From NCBI GenBank assembly GCA_021814615.1, contig JAKAHZ010000017.1:1-39748 (forward strand): a DNA stretch of 39,748 bases, written 5' to 3'. Source of the DNA: Nitrospirota bacterium. GTDB lineage: Bacteria; Nitrospirota; UBA9217. Below the pieces are notes generated by a model, which saw only the letters and a list, made by a program, of their open reading frames with translations, was not told where the DNA came from and did not search any database. The translations under genes were made by a program, and so were the position numbers. Shown here piece by piece: positions 15,139-22,261 of the stretch (the first letter of the stretch is position 1; each line of letters opens with the position of its first letter).

Positions 15139-15792
15139 ATGCACATGCTGCGCCGTTCCCTGTTCCCGGTCTGTCTCTGGCTGGCCGTTGTCGCCGCAGC
15201 TCCCGCAGACCAGGTCGTTATTGCAGACTTCTCGGGCGGCGCGGATGCCGCAGGCGTGCCGAAAGGATGGCAGCTCAAGGAAAAGTCGGGCAAGGCGGAT
15301 CTTTCCCTGGTAAAGGACGGCGACATGCACGCGGTCCTGTTCCGGAGCAATGACAGCTCCTTCTCGCTGCAGAAGGAAGTGAACATCGACTTGAAGCAGT
15401 ATCCGATCCTTGCCTGGAAGTGGAAGGTCACGAGGCTGCCCGTTGCTGGCGACTTCCGGAAATCGAAGACCGACGACCAGGCTGCACAGCTCTTCGTCGC
15501 CTTCGGCAAGACCAAGGCGATCGTGTATATCTGGGACACCTCCGCTCCCCAGGGGCTCATGGAATCCACGTCGCCCATTCCCTTCATGACCATCCAGGTG
15601 GTTGTCGTGCGCTCCGGCCCGGCGCAGCTCGGAACGTGGGTGGCAGAGACCCGGAACGTGTACGAGGATTACAAAAAACTGTACGGCGCGGAGCCGCCGG
15701 CGGTCCAGGGCATGCGCCTGCAGATCAATTCCCAGCACACCGGAACGTCCGCGGAAAGTTACTTCGGCGACGTGGCATTCAGGAAACCCTAG
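15139..15792 (+). CDS. DUF3047 family secreted protein
   Basis: Start ATG 15139 follows CAGGAGG with good spacing and gives a signal peptide (MHMLRRSLFPVCLWLAVVAAAPAD). The track's start at 14956 lies inside the tRNA and is wrong. The mature protein of about 190 residues fits DUF3047 from end to end: VIADFSGG at the start, WKWKVTRLP, DDQAAQLFVAF, VYIWD, ETRNVYEDYKKLYG and INSQHTGTSAESYFGDVAF near the C-terminus. The family looks like a periplasmic beta-sandwich of unknown function. It lies 4 nt upstream of cobU and is probably transcribed with it, but nothing links it to cobalamin chemistry. Confidence 0.82.
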   Translation: MHMLRRSLFPVCLWLAVVAAAPADQVVIADFSGGADAAGVPKGWQLKEKSGKADLSLVKDGDMHAVLFRSNDSSFSLQKEVNIDLKQYPILAWKWKVTRLPVAGDFRKSKTDDQAAQLFVAFGKTKAIVYIWDTSAPQGLMESTSPIPFMTIQVVVVRSGPAQLGTWVAETRNVYEDYKKLYGAEPPAVQGMRLQINSQHTGTSAESYFGDVAFRKP

Positions 15793-15796
15793 GCGA

Positions 15797-16318
15797 ATGC
15801 GGAACAGGATCGTGTTCATCACCGGCGGGGCCCGGTCGGGCAAATCGGGCTTCGCCGAGCGCATGGCGGCCGAGGCGTCCGGCAAGCGGGCCTACCTGGC
15901 CACAGCGCAGGCGCTGGACCAGGAGATGGTGGAGCGGATCGCGCATCACCGGAAGCGGCGGGGCGACGCCTGGGACACCTACGAGGAGCCGCTGGCTGTC
16001 GCGGAGCTGGTCAGGAAACTGGCGGGCCGGTATGACGTGCTGCTGCTCGACTGCCTGACGCTCTGGCTCAGCAACATCATCGCGCGCACCGATCGTGACG
16101 GGGACATCGAGACGAGCGGGGCCGATTTGATCTCCGCGCTGCGTTCCTTTTCCGGCATGGCGATCGTCGTTTCGAACGAGGTGGGCTTCGGCATCGTGCC
16201 GGAGAACGCCCTTGCGCGCCGTTTCCGCGACCTGGCGGGATTCATGAACCAGCAGGTCGCCGCTGCAGCCGACGAGGCCTATCTGCTCGCGGCGGGCATC
16301 CCGGTGAAGATCAAGTAA
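15797..16318 (+). CDS. cobU: Adenosylcobinamide kinase / adenosylcobinamide-phosphate guanylyltransferase
   Basis: The 173-residue product (ATG 15797, MRNRIVFITGG) has the P-loop GGARSGKS (residues 9-16), the YLATAQALDQEMVERIAHHRKRR segment and DCLTLWLSN. It also carries the CobU/CobP signature NEVGFGIVPENALARRFRDLAGFMNQ near the end. It phosphorylates adenosylcobinamide and transfers GMP from GTP to give adenosylcobinamide-GDP. The track's 15602 start would overlap most of the DUF3047 C-terminus in another frame. It lies 56 nt upstream of cobS. No cobalamin riboswitch is visible upstream. Confidence 0.93.
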   Translation: MRNRIVFITGGARSGKSGFAERMAAEASGKRAYLATAQALDQEMVERIAHHRKRRGDAWDTYEEPLAVAELVRKLAGRYDVLLLDCLTLWLSNIIARTDRDGDIETSGADLISALRSFSGMAIVVSNEVGFGIVPENALARRFRDLAGFMNQQVAAAADEAYLLAAGIPVKIK

Positions 16319-16374
16319 TATCGCGGAGCGAAGGAGCCGTACGACAGGGAGGAGGGGGACAGGGTCCCGACACC

Positions 16375-17142
16375 ATGCTGAGGAACTTCATCACCGCACT
16401 CCAGTTTCTGACCATCATCACGATCAAGAAAGACCAGGAGACGAACGAAAGCGATCTCGCCCGCTCCATGGCCTATTTTCCCTTCGTCGGGTTCGTCATC
16501 GGGCTGCTGCTCGTCTGGTGCGACCGTATCGCAACGCAGGTCTTCCCCGATACGATTTCCAACATCTTCGTTGTTCTCGCCGGCGTCGTGCTCACGAGGG
16601 CGCTGCATGTCGACGGGCTGGCGGACAGCATGGACGGACTGATGGGCGGCAAGGACCCCGAGTCGCGCCTGGCCATCATGCGGGACAGCCGCATCGGCAC
16701 GGCGGGAGTGCTCTCCATCGTCTTCGTGCTCCTGATCAAGTATGTGAGCCTGAACAACCTCTTCAGCGACACCAAGACCGCGGCGCTGCTCACCTCGGCG
16801 GCCTTCAGCCGCTGGGCGCAGATGCTCATGATGTACGAGGCGTCCTACGGACGCGAGGAAGGCATGGGAAAGGCTTTTGTCGGACATGTGCGGTCAGGCG
16901 GCCTGATCGCCGCTTCCATCCTGACTGTCGGCATTTCAGCGTTCGTAATCTACCAGTACGATACCCGCACCGCAGTCCTTGCCGTCATGATCCCGCTGGC
17001 TGTAGCCCTCTTCACCGGCCTTTGGCGCTGGCTCATGGTGCGCAAGACCGGCGGAGTGACGGGAGACGCCGTCGGCGCGGTGAGCGAAATGAACGAGGCG
17101 CTGACCCTGCTTGCCTTCGTGTTCCTGATGAGCGAGAGGTGA
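16375..17142 (+). CDS. cobS: Adenosylcobinamide-GDP ribazoletransferase (cobalamin synthase)
   Basis: This 255-residue polytopic membrane protein opens with the typical ALQFLTIITI and continues with AYFPFVGFVIGLLL. It has the diagnostic metal-binding stretch LHVDGLADSMDGLMGG (about residues 81-96) and MRDSRIGTAGV. About six to seven hydrophobic segments follow, and the protein ends with TGDAVGAVSEMNEALTLLAF, another conserved CobS element. It joins adenosylcobinamide-GDP to alpha-ribazole (phosphate) in the inner membrane. It sits between cobU and the CobC-like phosphatase. Confidence 0.95.
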   Translation: MLRNFITALQFLTIITIKKDQETNESDLARSMAYFPFVGFVIGLLLVWCDRIATQVFPDTISNIFVVLAGVVLTRALHVDGLADSMDGLMGGKDPESRLAIMRDSRIGTAGVLSIVFVLLIKYVSLNNLFSDTKTAALLTSAAFSRWAQMLMMYEASYGREEGMGKAFVGHVRSGGLIAASILTVGISAFVIYQYDTRTAVLAVMIPLAVALFTGLWRWLMVRKTGGVTGDAVGAVSEMNEALTLLAFVFLMSER

Positions 17143-17205
17143 GAAAGCAGGCGAGCAAGCTGACAAGCGAACAAGCTGGCAGGCTGGCAGGCTGGTAAGC
17201 GGATA
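17143..17205. repeat. Degenerate short tandem repeat (AGC-AAGCTGGCAGG type)
   Basis: The gap between cobS and cobC is made of degenerate 7-9 nt units such as GCAAGCTGAC, ACAAGCTGGC and AGGCTGGCAGGCTGG. It contains no gene. It may have grown by slippage. Confidence 0.55.
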
Positions 17206-17210
17206 GTCTC

Positions 17211-17807
17211 ATGCCCACGAAAGTCTATCTCATGCGCCACGGGGAAGTGGCGAACGGCGGACAGAAACGGTACAACGGCCACATCGACGTGGACATCACC
17301 GATCTGGGCGTCGAGCAGATGCGCCGGCTCGCAGACCGCCTCGCATCCCAGCCCGTAAGCGCCGTCTACTGCAGCGACCTGATCCGTTCGACGAAAGGCG
17401 GCGCCATCATCGCAGGCAGGCTGGGGCTCGATCCTGTTCGTGTACGGTCGCTCCGCGAGCGCAGCGTGGGAGCCTGGGAAGGGCTTACTGCTGAGGAAAT
17501 CCGGGAGAACTATCCCCGGGAATACGACGCCTGGAGGGCGGACCTGCTGAATTTCCGGCCCCCGGGAGGCGAATGCCTCATGGATGTTCACGACCGGATC
17601 ATGCCGGAGTACCAAAGGATCGTGGCCAGCCATCCTGGCCAGGAGATCGCCCTGCTGCTGCACGGCGGTGTGAATCGGGTGATCCTGGCGTCGGTCCTGG
17701 GCCTGCCGCTCCTGAACCTCTTCCGCATCGACCAGGCTTTCGGCGGCCTGAACATCATCGAGCACTACGAGGACGGCATGACGGTGGTGAAACTGGTGAA
17801 CGGGTGA
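17211..17807 (+). CDS. cobC: Alpha-ribazole phosphatase-like histidine phosphatase
   Basis: The 198-residue protein has the histidine phosphatase signature LMRHGEVANG (His about 9), the branch residues SAVYCSDLIRSTKGG, the acid region RERSVGAWEGLTAEEI and the second histidine in LLLHGGVNRVIL. CobC removes the 5'-phosphate from alpha-ribazole-phosphate or adenosylcobalamin-phosphate, the last step of nucleotide loop assembly. Position directly after cobU-cobS supports this over a generic phosphoglycerate mutase-like role. The stop codon overlaps the start of a 25-codon ORF. Confidence 0.85.
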   Translation: MPTKVYLMRHGEVANGGQKRYNGHIDVDITDLGVEQMRRLADRLASQPVSAVYCSDLIRSTKGGAIIAGRLGLDPVRVRSLRERSVGAWEGLTAEEIRENYPREYDAWRADLLNFRPPGGECLMDVHDRIMPEYQRIVASHPGQEIALLLHGGVNRVILASVLGLPLLNLFRIDQAFGGLNIIEHYEDGMTVVKLVNG

Positions 17808-17881
17808 GCATCGCCGAGAATCCGACGATCACCGACCTGTTGCGCGAAGTAAGCGGCAGGCGGTTCTGCTTCATTTGCTGA
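17804..17881 (+). pseudogene. 25-codon ORF overlapping the cobC stop; possible remnant of a further gene
   Basis: A GTG at 17804 overlaps the cobC stop in a GTGA arrangement, the usual sign of translational coupling. It opens a 25-residue frame (SIAENPTITDLLREVSGRR..., ending CFIC). The helical, N-terminus-like sequence looks like the start of a protein that is then interrupted by a stop; the following 50 nt are low-complexity GACTGCCGAC repeats. I cannot name the parent gene. It may instead be a chance frame or a very small protein. Confidence 0.3.
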
Positions 17882-17935
17882 CGAGGTTCTTCTGCCGCTG
17901 CTGACAAACGACTGCCGACTATCGACTGCATAATG

Positions 17936-18814
17936 CTATTGCAGGTTCAGATTTCTTGCCCAGGAAACTTCTTTTACGAACTGGTCCCGCAGCGCCCTGT
18001 CCCTGATCTTCACGCGGATGTCTTTCGCCTGTTCCCAGAGCCATTCGTCGAAGCTTTTCTTCGGGATCGCCGCGGACTGGATCACCGCAGTTGATTTCCC
18101 CCTCTTGATGACCTTGACCACCTGGTACCCGTCCGGCCATTCGATCACCTCGGGAAGGATCGGCCCTTTCACGTCCTTGTGCGACGCGATCCTTGCGAGG
18201 AGCTCCCGTCCGACCTTCTTTCCCATGGCGTCGACCGGGGGTTTTGACGACTCTTTGCCCGCCGGAACGATGCCGGAATCAGCCGACACGTTGAGAATGA
18301 CGACGGAGATTCCCAGGTCGCGCCCTGCGCTCTCGAAGGAGTCGGGATTCGACGTAACTGCCGACAGGAAAACGGTTGCGGTCTGCTTTCGTTCTGTCTG
18401 TATCTCGGGAGCCATGAGGAATACTTCCCTGTACAGGATGCGCTCGGCGTAGGCAGGCTGGATGAACGTTCGGCGATAGGCAGGCATGTTCTGCTGGTAT
18501 ACCTCCTTGACCTTCTGCAGCAGTTCGGGCGCTTTGGTCTGTTCGTCGATCCGTTTGATTTCCCGGTCAAGTGAATCATCGTCCATGCGAAATCCCTTGG
18601 AACGGAGTACCTCGGCCGCAACGGCGCCCTTGATGAGTTGCGCCAGGCCCACAGAGGGTTTTCCGCTGCCGGGGAAGTATATCTCGGACACCTTGGAGCG
18701 CAGTTCGATGTCACGGTCAGAGATGCCGGTTGAACCGACCCGTGCGGCATCGTTGCTGCAGCCGATGAGGATGAGAAGGATGATCAGGACCGGGAATGCC
18801 GTTCGTATCTCCAT
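17936..18814 (-). CDS. Lipoprotein with SurA/PrsA-like N-terminal chaperone region
   Basis: The 292-residue protein starts with a lipoprotein signal (FPVLIILLILIGC, Cys about 19). A sequence like the N-terminal helical region of SurA/PrsA/PpiD follows: ISDRDIELRSKVSEIYF, a conserved-looking AVAAEVLRSKGFRMDDDSLDREIKR (about 70-95), then long helices. Near the C-terminus GPILPEVIEWPDGYQVVKVIKRG resembles the end of a parvulin domain or a SurA-like segment. No complete parvulin active site is obvious. It is probably a periplasmic folding factor or a degenerate foldase, anchored in a membrane. The assignment rests on pattern resemblance only. Confidence 0.6.
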   Translation of the reverse strand: MEIRTAFPVLIILLILIGCSNDAARVGSTGISDRDIELRSKVSEIYFPGSGKPSVGLAQLIKGAVAAEVLRSKGFRMDDDSLDREIKRIDEQTKAPELLQKVKEVYQQNMPAYRRTFIQPAYAERILYREVFLMAPEIQTERKQTATVFLSAVTSNPDSFESAGRDLGISVVILNVSADSGIVPAGKESSKPPVDAMGKKVGRELLARIASHKDVKGPILPEVIEWPDGYQVVKVIKRGKSTAVIQSAAIPKKSFDEWLWEQAKDIRVKIRDRALRDQFVKEVSWARNLNLQ

Positions 18815-18856
18815 GGAAGGTCCCTTCAGGTTTGGGATGGAAATGCCGTTTCGGAC

Positions 18857-18885
18857 ATTCTATAAGAAGAGGAGGAGAGCGTCAA
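18857..18885 (-). promoter_or_regulatory. Sigma-70 promoter for the SurA-like lipoprotein gene
   Basis: On the minus strand TTGACG (18880-18885), a 17-nt spacer and TAGAAT (18857-18862) lie 42 nt upstream of ATG 18814. One weak AAGGGA ribosome binding site precedes the ATG. Confidence 0.5.
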
Positions 18886-18946
18886 TGACAAAACGGGTAC
18901 GGACAGATATGCGGACACAGGCGATCCCGAAACGTAGCATGCGAAG

Positions 18947-21088
18947 CTATTTCGCCGTCTTGCGGATGCTGCTGATGCCGCTTTCGATCCAGTAGATCGA
19001 TATGCCGTCAACGGCGAGCACCGATGGCCTGTTCAGTCCAGACGCTAGCGTCGTAGCGGAACCGCCGGATTTGGAGACCTTGCCGACCGTACCCAGGGCG
19101 TCGTTGATCGTCCAGTACACATTGCCGCCGTCGAGCACGATGCCGTAGGGCGAGCCCATGCCCGATGCGAGCTTCGTCACGGCGCCGCCGTTCACGCCGA
19201 CCTTGTTCACCGATCCGCTGCTTTTTTCCGTCCAGTAGACGTCGTTCCCGTCCACGGCGATCCCCCAGGGACACCCGGAAGTGGTCGCAAGAACGGTGAC
19301 TGCGCCGCCGGTCTTGGCGACCTTGTTTATTGCGCCCTGGGCGCAATCCGCCCAGTAGACCGATGCGGCATCGAGAGCAAGGCCGTATCCTCCGGGAAGG
19401 CCGGAGACGAGCGTCGTAACGTCCCCTCCCGAACGGCTGACCTTGTTCACCGAGCCGTTCGGCCCTGTGCCGATCCAGTAGACGTCGGTCGTATCGGCTG
19501 CGATACCGTACACGGGGTTCGACAGTCCCGATGCGAGCGTCGTTACCGCGCCTCCGGCGGTGCCCGCTTTTTTCACCGCCTTGCCGTCATGCTCACCCCA
19601 GAAAACCTCGCCGCCGCTGATCGAGATCATCCAGGGCTCGTTCAGCCCAAGGGCAATCTGGCCGACAGTCCCGCCCGAGGTGCTCACCGTTTTGATCGAG
19701 CCGGCGCCGGGTACGCTTTCGGAAAAGAGGAGGGTAGAGCCGTCGAGGCCGATGCATCCGGGCGCTTCGAGCCCTGAGACAACGGTCATGATCGTTCCGG
19801 CGGTCGCAGGAACGGCCTGCGCTACCGGAGAAGACTCAATGCTTTCCAGCCCATTCTTGACCGCGGTGATCGTATAGGAGAGGGACGTTCCGTTGGCCAA
19901 GCCGCTGTGCACGAAGGGACTGACGACGTTCGCGATCTTTGTGCCGCTGGCTTTATTTGCCAGCGACGCATCGGTGGACCAGTAGAGGTTATAGGACGTT
20001 GCAATGCTGACGGAGTTCCATGTCACCGTTACCTGGCCGTTTCCGGAGGTGGCCGTTACGCCGGTAGGGGCCGGGAGGATGCTGTTCGTTGAAGCTGCCG
20101 GCGTCGCGGAGACAACGGGAGCGGATTCGCCGCTTTCCCCGGTTCCGGTCAATGCAGTAACAACATAGTAATAGGTCGTGCCGTTGGTAAGGCCGGAATG
20201 GATGAAGGGACTCGTTGCCCCGGGAATCTTCGTTCCGCCGGCCTTGCTCGCCTGCAGAGGATCGGTTGACCAGTATAGGTTATAGGAATTCGCGCCGCTC
20301 ACGGAGCTCCAGGCGATCGTCACCTGGCCGCTCGAAGCGACGGCGGCAACACCTGTGGGTGCAGAACCGTATGCGGGGGACGACGACGGCATGGCCGAGG
20401 CGATCGGCGATGAATCCGCGCTTTCCGTACCAGCGATCACCGCGGTGACCACGTAATAACAGGATGTCCCGTTCGCGAGTCCTGAGTGGATATAGGGGCT
20501 GGAAACGTCCGCGATCTTCGTCCCGTTGATCTTGTTTGCGTTCGGAAGGCCGGTGGCCCAATAGAGATTGTACGATGAAGCGCCGATGACGGCGTTCCAG
20601 ATCACCGTGGTCTGGCCGTTGTCCGGAACGGCGGTCACGCCTGAAGGGACAGAGGGGTCGGAACCGGTGCTGACGGGGTTCATGGTCACGAGCCCGCAGT
20701 CCGTTGTCTGGCCGCCGGATACCTGTATGCCCGAAACCGTGCCTGAGTAAATGACGGTGTAGTCCGCATTGAGACCCTGCAAGGTAATCGTGTAACCGCT
20801 GCCGGCAGGGACATCGGCGATCATGCCGATGCCGAGATAAGTGGTGAAATCCTTCAGGATCGACGGAGCGGAGGGATTGGTAATGACAGCCCTGACCGTG
20901 ACAACGCTCTTCGGAGGCGTCTGACCGGCCGTCGTGCCTTCGACCCACGCGGTTTTATAGGAGATCGACCCCGGACCGCCGGAAGAACCGGAACCGCCGC
21001 CGCTGCAGGAAGAGAGGGAAAGCGGGGAAACGATAATGATCAGAAATACCGACGAAAAAAAAGATGGAAGTAATCTGGCAAGACGCAC
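18947..21088 (-). CDS. Surface lipoprotein with three FN3 domains and a C-terminal beta-propeller
   Basis: The GTG at 21088 is chosen because AAAAGGA lies 6 nt upstream and the product then starts MRLARLLPSFFSSVFLIII, a lipoprotein signal ending LSSC. The track's 21343 start would read through the antisense of the TPP riboswitch. After a Gly/Ser linker comes a roughly 100-residue beta domain. Three fibronectin type III-like repeats of about 90 residues follow, each with VTxxWNSVSxASSYNLYW...GTKI...SPxIHSGLxNGTxxYYVVTA. The last 280 residues hold about seven repeats of 40 residues of the type YGIAVDGNDVYWTEKxxGSVNKVxxxGG. These should close into a beta-propeller like those in NHL or SMP-30-like proteins. 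It probably acts in adhesion or carbohydrate binding at the cell surface. Confidence 0.75.
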   Translation of the reverse strand: MRLARLLPSFFSSVFLIIIVSPLSLSSCSGGGSGSSGGPGSISYKTAWVEGTTAGQTPPKSVVTVRAVITNPSAPSILKDFTTYLGIGMIADVPAGSGYTITLQGLNADYTVIYSGTVSGIQVSGGQTTDCGLVTMNPVSTGSDPSVPSGVTAVPDNGQTTVIWNAVIGASSYNLYWATGLPNANKINGTKIADVSSPYIHSGLANGTSCYYVVTAVIAGTESADSSPIASAMPSSSPAYGSAPTGVAAVASSGQVTIAWSSVSGANSYNLYWSTDPLQASKAGGTKIPGATSPFIHSGLTNGTTYYYVVTALTGTGESGESAPVVSATPAASTNSILPAPTGVTATSGNGQVTVTWNSVSIATSYNLYWSTDASLANKASGTKIANVVSPFVHSGLANGTSLSYTITAVKNGLESIESSPVAQAVPATAGTIMTVVSGLEAPGCIGLDGSTLLFSESVPGAGSIKTVSTSGGTVGQIALGLNEPWMISISGGEVFWGEHDGKAVKKAGTAGGAVTTLASGLSNPVYGIAADTTDVYWIGTGPNGSVNKVSRSGGDVTTLVSGLPGGYGLALDAASVYWADCAQGAINKVAKTGGAVTVLATTSGCPWGIAVDGNDVYWTEKSSGSVNKVGVNGGAVTKLASGMGSPYGIVLDGGNVYWTINDALGTVGKVSKSGGSATTLASGLNRPSVLAVDGISIYWIESGISSIRKTAK

Positions 21089-21205
21089 AATAAGTCCTTT
21101 TGACAGAATGGTGCATAATATACCATGACGCATGAAGTGATGAAACAGAAAAAGAAAGGCCAATGAGGTGATATCAATCACCGCTCTTTGTATGGCTAAT
21201 TCCCG

Positions 21206-21234
21206 TTGACAATAGCGGATCGATATCGTATCGT
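21206..21234 (+). promoter_or_regulatory. Promoter of the thiamin operon
   Basis: TTGACA (21206-21211), a 17-nt spacer and TATCGT (21229-21234) place transcription start near 21241, at the 5' edge of the TPP riboswitch. Confidence 0.7.
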
Positions 21235-21241
21235 AACGACA

Positions 21242-21333
21242 CATAGCCGGGGGAGCCGTACGGCTGAGAGCCCTTGATCGAGGGCGACCCTTGGAACCTG
21301 ATCCGGGTAGTGCCGGCGTAGGGAAGGCGAGCT
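21242..21333 (+). promoter_or_regulatory. TPP riboswitch (THI element)
   Basis: The sequence contains the conserved THI-box parts in order: GGGGGAGCC, CGGCTGAGAG (the pyrimidine-sensing CUGAGA), CCCTTGATCGAGGG, ACCCTTGGAACCTGATC and GGGTAGTGCCGGCGTAGGGA. Binding of thiamin pyrophosphate should switch off the downstream thi genes. The terminator hairpin immediately downstream indicates transcriptional control. Confidence 0.95.
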
Positions 21334-21356
21334 TACAAGTCAATGAATGTCACAGG

Positions 21357-21387
21357 AGCCGCATCCTATCCGGATGCGGCTTTTTTT
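21357..21387 (+). terminator. Riboswitch-controlled intrinsic terminator
   Basis: AGCCGCATCC (21357-21366) and GGATGCGGCT (21372-21381) form a perfect 10-bp stem with a 5-nt loop, followed by seven T residues counting the last stem base. Located 24 nt after the TPP aptamer and 70 nt before thiS, it is the expected expression platform. Confidence 0.88.
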
Positions 21388-21457
21388 GTCACAACAAGTA
21401 AAGCAAATCCTGTCTCGCGCAGAGCCGCAAAGAACGCAGAGAAAGCAACTGCACCAT

Positions 21458-21658
21458 ATGAATATCTTCGTAAACGGCCAACAACGGTCTGTTCCCGACG
21501 GTCTGACGGTGAGCGGCCTGTTGTTGCATCTCGAGATCAAGCCGGAGCGCGTTGCCGTGGAGATCAACGAGGAGATCGTGCGCAAGACGACCTATGCCGA
21601 TGCCCTTGTGAAGGAGAACGACCGGGTCGAGGTGGTGCAGTTCATGGGGGGCGGATAA
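21458..21658 (+). CDS. thiS: Sulfur carrier protein ThiS
   Basis: The 66-residue product (ATG 21458, MNIFVNGQQRSVPDG) has the ubiquitin-like ThiS pattern: TVSGLLLHLEIKPERVAVEINEEIV, then DRVEVVQFMGGG. The C-terminal Gly-Gly is thiocarboxylated and donates sulfur for thiazole formation by ThiG. The track's 21347 start lies inside the terminator and an intergenic repeat. No clear Shine-Dalgarno sequence is seen; a half copy of the dispersed repeat (CGCAGAGCCGCAAAGAACGC) lies just upstream. First gene of the riboswitch-controlled operon. ThiF, its activating enzyme, is not in the window. Confidence 0.93.
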   Translation: MNIFVNGQQRSVPDGLTVSGLLLHLEIKPERVAVEINEEIVRKTTYADALVKENDRVEVVQFMGGG

Positions 21659-21728
21659 GGCTGACACGGCGACATGGCGACAAGGTGAGCGGGAAAACCG
21701 TCGTCGTCATTTTTCAGGAGGTGACTGC

Positions 21729-22082
21729 ATGGAGAAAAAAGCGTTCCTGAAACACTGGTCCAAGCTGAAGCCGAATCAGAAGCTCGTTCCAAAACCGGTG
21801 AAGTACACGCACGAAGGCAGCACCTATGCCGAGGACGGGATCAGGATCACGGGCAGCAGGAAGTTCGTGAACAGCGTGTTGTCGCGGCTGAAGGATATGC
21901 TGGCGCACGACAACGACGAGACGCGGCTCCAGGTCGTGTATCAGCGCAGCACGGACCGGGAGAGCGGGAAGACCCTGGCTTCATACAATTGCTACGTCCA
22001 GGTGCATGCACGGGGCGGAGTCAAGAAGACAGACAAGGCGAGCGGGCGACAAGGGGACAAGGTGATAATGAGGCTGCGGTGA
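21729..22082 (+). CDS. Unrecognised small protein inside the thiamin operon
   Basis: The 117-residue protein has a strong ribosome binding site (CAGGAGGTGA) before ATG 21729. It lies between thiS and thiG under the TPP riboswitch. The core (about residues 1-95) looks like a real folded domain: KHWSKLKPNQKLVPKPVKY, then YAEDGIRITGSRKFVNSVLSRLKDML, then LQVVYQRSTDRESG and SYNCYVQVHARGG. No transmembrane segment, signal peptide or known motif is visible. The last roughly 20 residues (KKTDKASGRQGDKVIMRLR) are encoded by the GACAAGG-type low-complexity repeat, so the original protein may have ended earlier. I do not recognise the family. A role in thiamin synthesis is suggested only by position. 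Confidence 0.7.
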   Translation: MEKKAFLKHWSKLKPNQKLVPKPVKYTHEGSTYAEDGIRITGSRKFVNSVLSRLKDMLAHDNDETRLQVVYQRSTDRESGKTLASYNCYVQVHARGGVKKTDKASGRQGDKVIMRLR

Positions 22083-22136
22083 CGCGGAGACGCGGGGAAA
22101 AAGTCGAACAAGAAACAATCGAAGGAATAACGGCAT

Positions 22137-22238
22137 TCACCGCGAAGGCGCAAAGGAAGCGAAGGAAACAGAATCGGGGCATAGAGGCAACGATATTGCG
22201 AGAGAAGAAGGACGTGGTTTTTTTCGTGCCTTCGTGAG
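22137..22238. repeat. Dispersed intergenic inverted repeat, copy 3, inside the thi operon
   Basis: The left arm TCACCGCGAAGGCGCAAAGG (22137 on) faces the right arm TTTTTTTCGTGCCTTCGTGAG (22218-22238). It fills most of the 179-nt gap between orf117 and thiG. The start of that gap holds the low-complexity run GACGCGGAGACGCGGGG. No gene is seen. Confidence 0.6.
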
Positions 22239-22261
22239 AGAAGGGTCTGGAGGTAGTGATT

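Noticed and set aside
15009-15796. Possible cobalamin riboswitch ahead of cobU
   Set aside because: The short gap after the tRNA holds a terminator only, and cobU follows the DUF3047 gene by 4 nt. No B12-box-like sequence is seen.
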